This document shows positions 1-5,581 of a stretch of DNA of 6,588 bases, one piece after another. Source of the DNA: Candidatus Altimarinota bacterium. GTDB lineage: Bacteria > Patescibacteriota > Gracilibacteria > UBA4473. Under the pieces are notes generated by a model. The model searched no databases and was not told where the DNA came from. It saw only the letters and a program-made list of their open reading frames with translations. Location: assembly GCA_905478675.1 (NCBI GenBank), contig CAJQJI010000051.1:1-6588 (forward strand), written 5' to 3'. Each line of letters opens with the position of its first letter. Position 1 is the first letter of the stretch. The position numbers and the translations under genes are program-made.

Positions 1-702
1 GAAAAAGAGAAAGTAAGCGGGGTGAGTAAAGTGGGCGATGAATTTTTTGTAGCCACGGAAGGCAAGCATGTTTTTAAAAGTAAAACGGTCTTGTGTACAA
101 CGGGTAAAAAACCAAGAACCTTGGGGATTCCTGGTGAAGATATTGCGATGAAAGGGAACGGTTTATCGTTTGCGGCTACGCAAGATGCCCCGCTCTATAA
201 AGATAAAGAAATGGTGGTTATTGGTGGTGGGAATTCAGCCATGGATGTTACCGTGCAACTTATGGGATTTGCCAAGCACATAACCTTGATGACCAACATT
301 GATAAACTAATGGGAGAAGGGTGTTTAATGGAGAAAATTAAGCAGTCAGAAAAAGTAACTATTAAATATAATGTAAATGTGGAAGAGGTCCTACTAAATG
401 CGGATTCAAAAGTTCGCGGTGTACGTTTAACCGAAGCTGGCGGCGAGGCGGTTGAGCATGAATGCGAAGGTATTTTTGAAGAAATTGGTCAAACTCCAGC
501 CACCAAATTTTTAGAAGGCGTTGTTGATTTAAATGATCGAGGCGAAATTATAACCAATCGAGTGATGAACACGAATGTTCCAGGCTTGTTTGCCGCAGGA
601 GACTGTAATGACGGTTATCATAAGCAGGTGATTGTGGCCGCCGGAGAAGGCGCCGTTGGCGCGTTACAAGCCTATGAGTATTTACTGAATCACAATATTT
701 AA
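1..702 (+). CDS. Thioredoxin-reductase-like FAD/NAD(P) oxidoreductase lacking the CxxC dithiol, 5'-partial
   Basis: The frame is open from base 1 with residues that continue the fold, so the GTG at 22 is probably internal and the N-terminal FAD Rossmann half lies upstream. Visible landmarks match low-Mr thioredoxin reductases: LGIPGED (121-141), nucleotide-binding GGGNSA (223-240), IGQTP (484-498), the FAD motif GLFAAGDC near 583-606, and KQVIVAAGEGA before the C-terminal helix. Where the family has the redox motif CATCD, this protein reads AATQD (172-186), so both cysteines are absent. The HRRxxxR block that holds the NADPH 2'-phosphate is replaced by TNIDKLM (292-312), with no arginine. It should keep the FAD and dinucleotide fold but cannot perform classical dithiol exchange at this site. 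NADH use or a non-thioredoxin acceptor is inferred. Alternatives are a TrxR-like ferredoxin/flavodoxin reductase or a regulatory paralogue. Confidence 0.85.
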   Translation, partial: EKEKVSGVSKVGDEFFVATEGKHVFKSKTVLCTTGKKPRTLGIPGEDIAMKGNGLSFAATQDAPLYKDKEMVVIGGGNSAMDVTVQLMGFAKHITLMTNIDKLMGEGCLMEKIKQSEKVTIKYNVNVEEVLLNADSKVRGVRLTEAGGEAVEHECEGIFEEIGQTPATKFLEGVVDLNDRGEIITNRVMNTNVPGLFAAGDCNDGYHKQVIVAAGEGAVGALQAYEYLLNHNI

Positions 703-714
703 ATATTGTGATTC
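687..714. repeat. Perfect 28-bp palindrome across the stop codon of the reductase-like gene
   Basis: The left arm GAATCACAATATTT (687-700) is followed directly by its exact reverse complement AAATATTGTGATTC (701-714). The symmetry includes the last codons and the TAA stop (700-702). As RNA it would form a 12-bp AU-rich stem with a UUAA loop. No good U-tract follows, so it is a weak candidate for an intrinsic terminator. It could instead protect the 3' end of the mRNA or bind a dimeric protein. The symmetry is certain; the function is not known. Confidence 0.85.
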
Positions 715-761
715 TTAACCTTGCACTTTTGAAACGTTCCTGCGGTTTAGTCTTGGAATCG

Positions 762-783
762 AAAGTCTGGTTTTGACTTTTTT
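762..783 (+). terminator. Weak terminator-like hairpin with T-tract
   Basis: AAAGTC (762-767) and GACTTT (775-780) can pair around a 7-nt loop, and T residues continue to 783, giving a short stem followed by U's. The stem is only 6 bp and AU-rich, so termination would be inefficient. It may act together with the palindrome at 687-714 to end the upstream transcript. Its right arm overlaps the -35 box of the next promoter. Confidence 0.3.
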
Positions 784-800
784 AGGAATTAGGCTTTAAT
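773..800 (+). promoter_or_regulatory. Sigma70-like promoter for the 149-aa gene
   Basis: TTGACT (773-778) and TTTAAT (795-800) are separated by 16 bp, and each matches 5 of 6 consensus bases. Transcription would start around 806-808, giving a leader of about 18 nt before the ATG at 825. No Shine-Dalgarno sequence is present in that leader. Confidence 0.5.
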
Positions 801-824
801 GGATTTGTATCTTAGCCAAAAGAA

Positions 825-1274
825 ATGAAACCATCTACAGGACCGTTTTATGAAGCGCTGCGAGAGAGTGGCGAATGTAATTGTCCTAACGCTATTGCGG
901 CGCAATCTATCGAAGACGGTCTAACACCAGATTTTGTGGAAGCTTGTGTGCGGCCTGTAGCGGTTTCCGCTCAGTTAAACGTAGTCGTAAAATCAGTTTT
1001 TTATATCGCTGATATTAGTCCAGAAGACTGTACGGAAGCCGATTTAGAGATGGGAAAGCAATTGCTTGATTTACTTGCCGCGCGTGGTATTTGTACGGTT
1101 AATGAATTAGATAGTGATAGTTCGTTCTGGTTTGCCTTTTTAGCCCAACAGTTAGTAGAAAATAAGGCCGATACCGCTGCGGTTGAGGACGCGGTTGATA
1201 AAGTCGGGGTACTAAAAACGATTCAAAAGATGGATTTAAATACTGCTTTTTATTGTGTCTACCAAGAGTGTTAG
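825..1274 (+). CDS. Hypothetical acidic, cysteine-containing 149-aa protein
   Basis: I do not recognise this protein. The ATG at 825 is the first possible start: an in-frame TAG lies at 813-815. The product is rich in Asp and Glu and has seven cysteines at residues 18, 20, 41, 69, 90, 144 and 149, including an ECNC pair near the N-terminus and a C-terminal Cys. It has no signal peptide and no evident membrane span, so it is probably cytosolic. Predicted helices (about 71-88 and 101-130) dominate. The spaced cysteines could bind metal or be redox-active, but no standard motif such as CxxC is present. It appears to be transcribed from its own promoter (773-800) and is the last plus-strand gene before a convergent neighbour. 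A real gene is likely from the good promoter, the exact abutment with the next gene and the protein-like composition. Confidence 0.75.
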   Translation: MKPSTGPFYEALRESGECNCPNAIAAQSIEDGLTPDFVEACVRPVAVSAQLNVVVKSVFYIADISPEDCTEADLEMGKQLLDLLAARGICTVNELDSDSSFWFAFLAQQLVENKADTAAVEDAVDKVGVLKTIQKMDLNTAFYCVYQEC

Positions 1275-1284
1275 TTAGAACACT
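1267..1284. repeat. Small inverted repeat spanning two convergent stop codons
   Basis: AGTGTT (1267-1272) and AACACT (1279-1284) flank a 6-nt loop that contains the facing stop codons (TAG at 1272-1274 on plus, TAA at 1277-1275 on minus). It could form a hairpin in both transcripts. Neither side has a U-tract, so I do not call it a terminator. Confidence 0.35.
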
Positions 1285-2714
1285 AAATCCCGATCTAACT
1301 TATTTTTTATTTTTCCTTGAATCATTTTGCCCCAGCCTAAGCCAAAGTGTTTATGGCGAACCAAAACAGGCGTCCCGTCTTTTAGGCTCGTTAAAGCTTC
1401 ATCTTCAATCGGTGTATCATAGCCTTCTAGCCAACGGGCGGCTTGCTTTTCATTAAGCTCTACCACGTTTTTGGTAGCGTGTGGAGCCAGTCTTTGGGCC
1501 ATGACGGTAGTGAGATTTTCATCTTTATCCCAGACTTTTACGCCCACTCTTCTAAACAAATTATTCTGCATAAAGCGAGTGGCTTCGGGCGTAGTTAAAT
1601 AAAGTTCGTTTTGTTTTACGTAAAAAGCGGGTTTTCCCGTCGTAAAAATTTGAGGCCACGTTTTTTCAAGTCCAAAGGCTTTTGCTAGCTTGGTGACAAC
1701 TTCGGCGTTTTGGTTCTTTTTAAAAAAGTTGATTTCAGTGGTGTGGGTTGGTTTTTTAGGCGGAACGCGTTTAACACTGGCAATTTTCGTGAGTTTGACC
1801 ACAAAGAAGCTTTCTGAATTCCAGGTCTCAGATCGCAGGTGCGGATAAAACCGTTGCGCGTGAGCGGTTATTTGAGGATCAAATTCTTGGCCTTCCCACG
1901 AGGTCAGACTTTTGGCGTGTGGCGTATTTTCTAGACCAGTGGGCAAAATTTCCACCGTGCCTGGATAAGTATCAAGTAAGTGCTGTACCACGCATTCATT
2001 TTCTTCAGGGGCGGAAGTACAAGTGGAGTAAACCATAACCCCTTCTGGGGCGAGCATTTCCCAAGCACTTTCAATTAGTCGTTTTTGTAACTTAGCCGCC
2101 ATAAAAATTTTGGGTTCACTCCACATTTTACTAAAAAAGGAGTTATCTCGCCGGCCATAACCTTCACTACTACACGGGGCATCGAGTAAAATTCTATCAA
2201 ATTCTTGGGCGATAAAACTATTTAAAATGGTGCCATCGGTTTGAATAATCACCGCGTTGATGCTGGCCATTCGGTCTAGGTTGGCGGCTAATTTTTTGCT
2301 GCGAGAACTGCTGGGTTCATTGGCCACAATCACGCCCGTGTTTCCCATTCGTTGAGCTAAAAAAGACGTCTTACTGCCCGGAGCGGCACATAAATCTAAA
2401 ATCTTTTCGTCGGGTTGTGGGTTCAGCACTACTACCGGCAACATGGAGCTTAAACTTTGGCTATAAATATCACCGGTAAAATGTTCTAAGGTTTTACCAA
2501 GGGCGAGCTCCGTTTGATTCTCCCGTTCAATAAAAAAACCTTCCGGGACGGCGGTGGGTTTTAACTCCCAGCCTTTAGTTTGAAGCACGGCTTCGTTTTT
2601 TAAGCGTACCACTTTTGGCAGGGGCTCAGTGCAGTGTTCTAAAAAAGCATCAACCTCATCGGCGGGTAATAAAGCTTTAATTCTTTCAACAAATCGCTTG
2701 GGAAATTTCTCCAT
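1275..2714 (-). CDS. rsmF: RsmF-type 16S rRNA (cytosine-C5)-methyltransferase, NOL1/NOP2/Sun family
   Basis: This SAM-dependent enzyme makes 5-methylcytosine in rRNA. The E. coli RsmF target is C1407 of 16S rRNA, and the same site is inferred here. The 479-aa length equals that of E. coli RsmF. Landmarks in order are a GDIYSQSLSSMLP block (81-93), SAM motif I DLCAAPGSKT (107-116), motif IV DAPCSS (178-183) with Cys181, a GRRDNSFF segment (187-194), and motif VI TCTxxPEENE (231-240), whose Cys232 is the expected nucleophile. The C-terminal part ends in the PUA-like RNA-binding region typical of RsmF rather than RsmB, with GWGK (460-463) followed by GKIKNKL. All catalytic residues are present. 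The ATG at 2714 has no Shine-Dalgarno sequence, but a strong -10 box ends 7 nt before it, which supports this start as leaderless. A closely related YebU/RsmF paralogue with a different target C cannot be excluded. Confidence 0.92.
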   Translation of the reverse strand: MEKFPKRFVERIKALLPADEVDAFLEHCTEPLPKVVRLKNEAVLQTKGWELKPTAVPEGFFIERENQTELALGKTLEHFTGDIYSQSLSSMLPVVVLNPQPDEKILDLCAAPGSKTSFLAQRMGNTGVIVANEPSSSRSKKLAANLDRMASINAVIIQTDGTILNSFIAQEFDRILLDAPCSSEGYGRRDNSFFSKMWSEPKIFMAAKLQKRLIESAWEMLAPEGVMVYSTCTSAPEENECVVQHLLDTYPGTVEILPTGLENTPHAKSLTSWEGQEFDPQITAHAQRFYPHLRSETWNSESFFVVKLTKIASVKRVPPKKPTHTTEINFFKKNQNAEVVTKLAKAFGLEKTWPQIFTTGKPAFYVKQNELYLTTPEATRFMQNNLFRRVGVKVWDKDENLTTVMAQRLAPHATKNVVELNEKQAARWLEGYDTPIEDEALTSLKDGTPVLVRHKHFGLGWGKMIQGKIKNKLDRDLVF

Positions 2715-2721
2715 TGCTGCG

Positions 2722-2750
2722 TTTATACTCTATTAACCGGCCGCTGTCAT
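2722..2750 (-). promoter_or_regulatory. Strong sigma70-like promoter for rsmF, probably leaderless
   Basis: On the minus strand ATGACA (2750-2745) and TATAAA (2727-2722) are separated by 17 bp, each matching 5 of 6 consensus bases. Only 7 nt separate the -10 box from the ATG (2714), so the predicted start of transcription falls at or within a base or two of the start codon. The spacer contains one arm of the hairpin at 2739-2785. Confidence 0.6.
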
Positions 2751-2785
2751 CCTTAGACTCAGATCTAAGCTGAAAACAGCCGGCT
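2739..2785. repeat. Two-tier inverted repeat in the DUF4153-rsmF intergenic gap
   Basis: The outer arms GCCGCTGT (2740-2747) and ACAG-C-CGGC (2776-2784) pair with a single bulged C, plus a possible G-U pair at 2739/2785. Inside lies a second stem, CTTAGA (2752-2757) with TCTAAG (2764-2769). The structure sits between the stop of the membrane-protein gene and the rsmF start and runs into the rsmF promoter. It has no U-tract on the rsmF side, so a classic terminator is not supported. An RNA-processing or operator role is possible. Confidence 0.4.
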
Positions 2786-2787
2786 AC

Positions 2788-2826
2788 AAAAAGAAAAAAT
2801 TACTTAAACCGCACAAACATTTGTGC
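2788..2826 (-). terminator. Possible terminator at the 3' end of the DUF4153 gene
   Basis: GCACAAA (2811-2817) and TTTGTGC (2820-2826) form a perfect inverted repeat lying inside the last codons of the membrane-protein gene. On the minus strand it is followed, about 11 nt later and after the TAA stop, by a T-rich run (plus-strand A's at 2794-2799 and 2788-2792). The U-tract is further from the stem than in a standard intrinsic terminator, so the call is tentative. Confidence 0.35.
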
Positions 2827-4578
2827 CTCAAAACGAGGGGTTTCGTCGCCCGATTGCCACGCATTCGTAAGATAGATTTTGGCGGCTAAGGCCTCAGATT
2901 CATACATAATAGTGGCGTCTTCTGGTTCAATCTTTTGGTTTTCTTGGTTAGAGTCCTGATCGAGTAAAGCTTCTAACTTATCAGCAATTTCAAGGGTTTC
3001 TATAAGTTTATCTTCGAAATAAATGCTTATTTTTGGAGTTTCACCAGAAGGGCTAATTCTAAAATCATAGCCGTTAAGCGGGGCTCTGTCATTGGCTGAA
3101 TAATAAACTTTAACCGGAACTTTCCAGTCATAGCCTTTAATATCAAAGGGTTTTTGCGTATCGATGTAAAAACTTTTGTACTCAGGCGAAGTGTATTCGT
3201 TTTTTCGTTCCCATTTAGGGCGGTAGTCTAAACCGTAGGCTTTCATAATGAAGCTTGGTGCATCGTAATCACGAACATCGGTATAATCTAAATCAGGAAA
3301 TAATTGCTTAACTTTATCGACGCCAAATCGGTCTCTTATATAATCTAAAATACTGGCTATTTGGTCTTCGGTTTCATCATTGGTTTCAATAGTAGTTGGG
3401 ATTAGCTGGTCACCTTGTTTAATATTGTTTTCGGTTAATAGCTGCATTAAACGGTTTGTTTGGGCTGTTTTTCCAATAGTATAACCACTTAATGGCCCAA
3501 TTTGACTTACAAAAATAACGGCCGTAAGAGCCACCAGCGCCCATTTAAATTTAGCGTCTTTTCGCAGTAAAAAATAAAGCGTAGTGCCGAGCAACCATAA
3601 ACCTAAAACGACAACGAAATAACGGTTTTCGGTCCAGCTATAAGCCTTGATACGCCAGCCAATAGCGACAAACAATAAGAAAATTTGTGGAATAAGGGTG
3701 AGCCAGAAAATTCGGCGGTATTTTTCAAAACTAGGTTTGAGTAATGGCGTCCATAAAAAATAAGTAAAAATAGCGACGCCCAAAAAGGCAATAACGAGCC
3801 ATCCAAGAACGTTTTTCGGCCATTCCCACGTAATCAGAATCTTAGCCGTATAAGCATACAAAATAACCAGGTAGGCCCCTGAGAGTGGGGTCATAATGTA
3901 TTTAGTAAAAATAGCCATAAAAGCGGAAACGCTTTTCGGCTCTTTAAGTTTAGCGGGCTCTGGTACGAATTGTGAAAGAAAGAAGAGCGGGCTAAATAAC
4001 GCGGCAATAAGGACCCAAATGTCAAAATAAAATTCTTCATCAATATCAAGCTCAAACAGCATTTCAATGCTCCATAAAGCCGCCGCTAGACCTAAAAATA
4101 AAACGATGGCGAAAAATAACGTAATCACAATGCTGCCAATTAATTGGCTATCCCAAAGCCATAAAATTTTATTTGAAGCCGATCTTTTCCAAAACGGAAT
4201 CCAGGCTAAGGCGACAAAACTACCAAGCATCAAAAAAATATGTCGCATAATCCACAAAGAGCCTTCGTTATTTTCTTCCCCTGGCAGAGTCCAAAAATAA
4301 AGTCCAAGTAACACCGTACCGCCAAGCATTAATAAGCCGCGATTTAATTTAGTCGTGGTTTCCGCTGCTAGGGTTAAGGCACTTAGGCCTACGAGCCCGA
4401 GCATGGCCGTGAGCAAGCCTTGCCAAACCCAATCGGGGGGCGTGTGTGGGTAGGTGTCATGAATTAAATAAATACCTAAAAACGCAAGAATCCCTGCACA
4501 CATTGTTGGCAGCGGGAAACGTTTTGTAGTTCTATAAAGCTGTTGTTTCACTTCGGTGAGGGAAGGCAGATTGATCAT
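2800..4578 (-). CDS. DUF4153 polytopic membrane protein with C-terminal soluble domain
   Basis: This is a 592-aa integral membrane protein of unknown function. About ten to eleven hydrophobic segments fill residues 24-366, for example around 24-41, 50-71, 81-98, 146-170, 228-250 and 344-366. A hydrophilic region of roughly 225 residues follows. The block FTKYIMTPLSGAYLVILYAY (about 224-243) matches the conserved core of DUF4153 as I know it, and the FDIKGYDW segment resembles the C-terminal part of these proteins. No catalytic motif is visible, and the family has no firmly assigned biochemical activity. The ATG at 4578 is preceded by a perfect TATAAT with only 6 nt between, and there is no Shine-Dalgarno sequence, so leaderless translation is likely. 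It appears to be a single-gene unit between the ksgA terminator and the rsmF promoter. Family assignment is fairly secure; role unknown. Confidence 0.82.
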   Translation of the reverse strand: MINLPSLTEVKQQLYRTTKRFPLPTMCAGILAFLGIYLIHDTYPHTPPDWVWQGLLTAMLGLVGLSALTLAAETTTKLNRGLLMLGGTVLLGLYFWTLPGEENNEGSLWIMRHIFLMLGSFVALAWIPFWKRSASNKILWLWDSQLIGSIVITLFFAIVLFLGLAAALWSIEMLFELDIDEEFYFDIWVLIAALFSPLFFLSQFVPEPAKLKEPKSVSAFMAIFTKYIMTPLSGAYLVILYAYTAKILITWEWPKNVLGWLVIAFLGVAIFTYFLWTPLLKPSFEKYRRIFWLTLIPQIFLLFVAIGWRIKAYSWTENRYFVVVLGLWLLGTTLYFLLRKDAKFKWALVALTAVIFVSQIGPLSGYTIGKTAQTNRLMQLLTENNIKQGDQLIPTTIETNDETEDQIASILDYIRDRFGVDKVKQLFPDLDYTDVRDYDAPSFIMKAYGLDYRPKWERKNEYTSPEYKSFYIDTQKPFDIKGYDWKVPVKVYYSANDRAPLNGYDFRISPSGETPKISIYFEDKLIETLEIADKLEALLDQDSNQENQKIEPEDATIMYESEALAAKIYLTNAWQSGDETPRFEAQMFVRFK

Positions 4579-4584
4579 AATTTG

Positions 4585-4612
4585 ATTATATTCTTAATAT
4601 AAAAAACGCCAA
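4585..4612 (-). promoter_or_regulatory. Promoter for the DUF4153 gene with consensus -10, probably leaderless
   Basis: On the minus strand a perfect TATAAT (4590-4585) lies 16 bp downstream of TTGGCG (4612-4607), which matches 4 of 6 consensus bases. Six nt separate the -10 box from the ATG at 4578, so transcription should begin at or next to the start codon. The -35 box lies in the right arm of the preceding terminator hairpin. Confidence 0.6.
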
Positions 4613-4620
4613 GGAGCGTT
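4601..4620 (-). terminator. Intrinsic terminator after ksgA
   Basis: On the minus strand AACGC (4620-4616) pairs with GCGTT (4609-4605), extended by a T-G wobble to leave a CCTT loop, and the U-tract follows directly (plus-strand A's at 4601-4604 plus the two in the stem). It would end the dsbA-yggU-ksgA transcript about 70 nt past the ksgA stop. Its right arm and U-tract also form the -35 and spacer of the next promoter. Confidence 0.6.
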
Positions 4621-4639
4621 AAGATGTGACAAGTCGAAA

Positions 4640-4654
4640 GGGGGCGTTGCCCCT
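4640..4654. repeat. GC-rich hairpin downstream of ksgA
   Basis: GGGGC (4641-4645) and GCCCC (4649-4653) pair around a GTT loop, with a further G-T pair at 4640/4654. It is the most GC-rich feature in an otherwise A-rich gap. On the minus strand it is followed by only a short CTTT, so it is a weak terminator by itself, although it could assist the one at 4601-4620. The 8 bases at 4648-4655 recur exactly in the hairpin inside ksgA (5100-5107). Confidence 0.5.
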
Positions 4655-4690
4655 CAGCAGAAAAGAAGAAAATGATTATAAGTCTGTTTT

Positions 4691-5581
4691 TTATGACTTC
4701 ATCGTTGTTTTAAATCTTTCGGTTATACCAAGCCATTCTTTAATCGTTAGGGTTTCGGCACGGCGGTTTTCGTCAATGTCACCGAGCAAATCTTTGCTGG
4801 GGATGCCAAAAAATCGGCCAAGCACATTGCCTATTTTTTTTCGTTTCTCGCTAAAGCCCGCATTGACCACGGTAAAAAAATCGCGTTGTTGCTCTGGGGT
4901 AATGAGTGGCGTCTCTAGCACCGTTAACTTCATAATCGCCGAATCAACTTTAGGCGAGGGTTCAAAATGTTCCCGCCCAACGGTAAAACAATATTTCGCT
5001 TCAGCGTAGACTTCGACGGCAATTGAAAGAATCGATCGTTTCGATTTGGTGCGTTTTTGTGACGCTTCTGGAACACCGCGTAAGGGCACGCCAAACGGCT
5101 GCCCCTCGCCGCTTTGTATTTCTTTTTCCTGGGTCTTACTAACGGGATCACAAATCTTTTGAGCCACTTCTTTCTGAACCATCAACAACGCAAATAGCGG
5201 TTTGTTAGAAGTTTTCTCTAGTAACTTTCGAATAATTGGGGCTGTAATATTATACGGAATGTTCGCAATGACGCAGTAGTCATCGTTGCCAAATAAGGTG
5301 TCTAAATTCGTTTGAAGTACGTCGGCGTTCATCAAATTAAAGTTTTGCTGGTGTCCAAACTTATTTTCTAAAATCTTAAAAGCGCGTTCATCTAGTTCAA
5401 TAGCGGTTAGGTCTGCGCCAGCTTTTAATAACTCTTCGGTTAAAAAGCCCAAACCGGGGCCAATTTCTAACACCTTTTTACCGGTTAAGTCTCCCGCTTC
5501 TTTTAAAATATTATCCCGCACGGTGGTGCTGGTTAAAAAGTTTTGTCCGAGCGATTTTTTGGCGAACTTAGCTTGTTGCAT
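4691..5581 (-). CDS. ksgA: 16S rRNA (A1518/A1519-N6,N6)-dimethyltransferase KsgA with an in-frame insert
   Basis: KsgA uses SAM to dimethylate two adjacent adenines in the 3'-terminal helix 45 of 16S rRNA during late 30S maturation. Numbered from the ATG at 5581 (296 aa), landmarks are KKSLGQNFL (8-16), SAM motif I EIGPGLG (39-45), AIELDE (61-66), NADVL (85-89), the catalytic NIPYNI (107-112), MVQKEVAQKI (134-143), PSPKVDSA (208-215) and the C-terminal RKKIGNVL (247-254). Between MVQKEVAQKIC and KRSILSIAVEVYAE, where the family has only a few residues, there are about 36 residues (145-180). Without most of these the length is about 264, normal for KsgA. An in-frame GTG at 5617 would add 12 residues unlike KsgA N-termini. 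I prefer the ATG, but neither start has a Shine-Dalgarno sequence. It is probably co-transcribed with yggU upstream and ends at the terminator at 4601-4620. Confidence 0.93.
   Translation of the reverse strand: MQQAKFAKKSLGQNFLTSTTVRDNILKEAGDLTGKKVLEIGPGLGFLTEELLKAGADLTAIELDERAFKILENKFGHQQNFNLMNADVLQTNLDTLFGNDDYCVIANIPYNITAPIIRKLLEKTSNKPLFALLMVQKEVAQKICDPVSKTQEKEIQSGEGQPFGVPLRGVPEASQKRTKSKRSILSIAVEVYAEAKYCFTVGREHFEPSPKVDSAIMKLTVLETPLITPEQQRDFFTVVNAGFSEKRKKIGNVLGRFFGIPSKDLLGDIDENRRAETLTIKEWLGITERFKTTMKS
5042..5149 (-). repeat. In-frame palindromic insert within ksgA
   Basis: This segment encodes the extra residues between two conserved KsgA blocks, and its length keeps the frame. Its core (5078-5109) folds strongly. 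On the plus strand GCG (5078-5080), AAGGGCA (5082-5088) and GCC (5090-5092) pair with GGC (5097-5099), TGCCCCT (5100-5106) and CGC (5107-5109). That makes 13 pairs, one of them a G-U in the mRNA sense, with two single-base bulges and a 4-base loop. The encoded peptide is hydrophilic and Gly/Pro-rich (SGEGQPFGVPLRGVPEAS), as expected of an exposed loop. The insert edges are estimated from memory of the family and are good to a few codons. The palindrome plus in-frame placement suggests a mobile palindromic element, but this is inference because no second full copy is visible. Confidence 0.6.

Noticed and set aside
172..186. Sequence error explaining the missing CxxC
   Set aside because: Both cysteine positions are changed (GCG and CAA codons), each needs two or more base changes from TGC/TGT, and the frame is intact, so sequencing error is unlikely.
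1253..1456. Plus-strand open frame of 67 codons overlapping the end of the 149-aa gene and rsmF
   Set aside because: It lies antisense to the conserved PUA-like C-terminus of rsmF, and its translation has no recognisable features.
4067..4300. Plus-strand open frame of 77 codons
   Set aside because: It is the antisense shadow of the transmembrane region of the DUF4153 gene, with no promoter or ribosome binding site.
4626..5009. Plus-strand open frame of 127 codons running from the intergenic gap into ksgA
   Set aside because: Most of it is antisense to conserved KsgA C-terminal sequence, and no homology is apparent.
5042..5149. Intein or group II intron in ksgA
   Set aside because: At about 36 codons it is far too short, has no splicing motifs, and leaves the frame open throughout.
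4930..5151. Minus-strand alternative frame of 73 codons inside ksgA
   Set aside because: It overlaps the true ksgA frame. The KsgA motifs on both sides are in one uninterrupted frame, so there is no frameshift.
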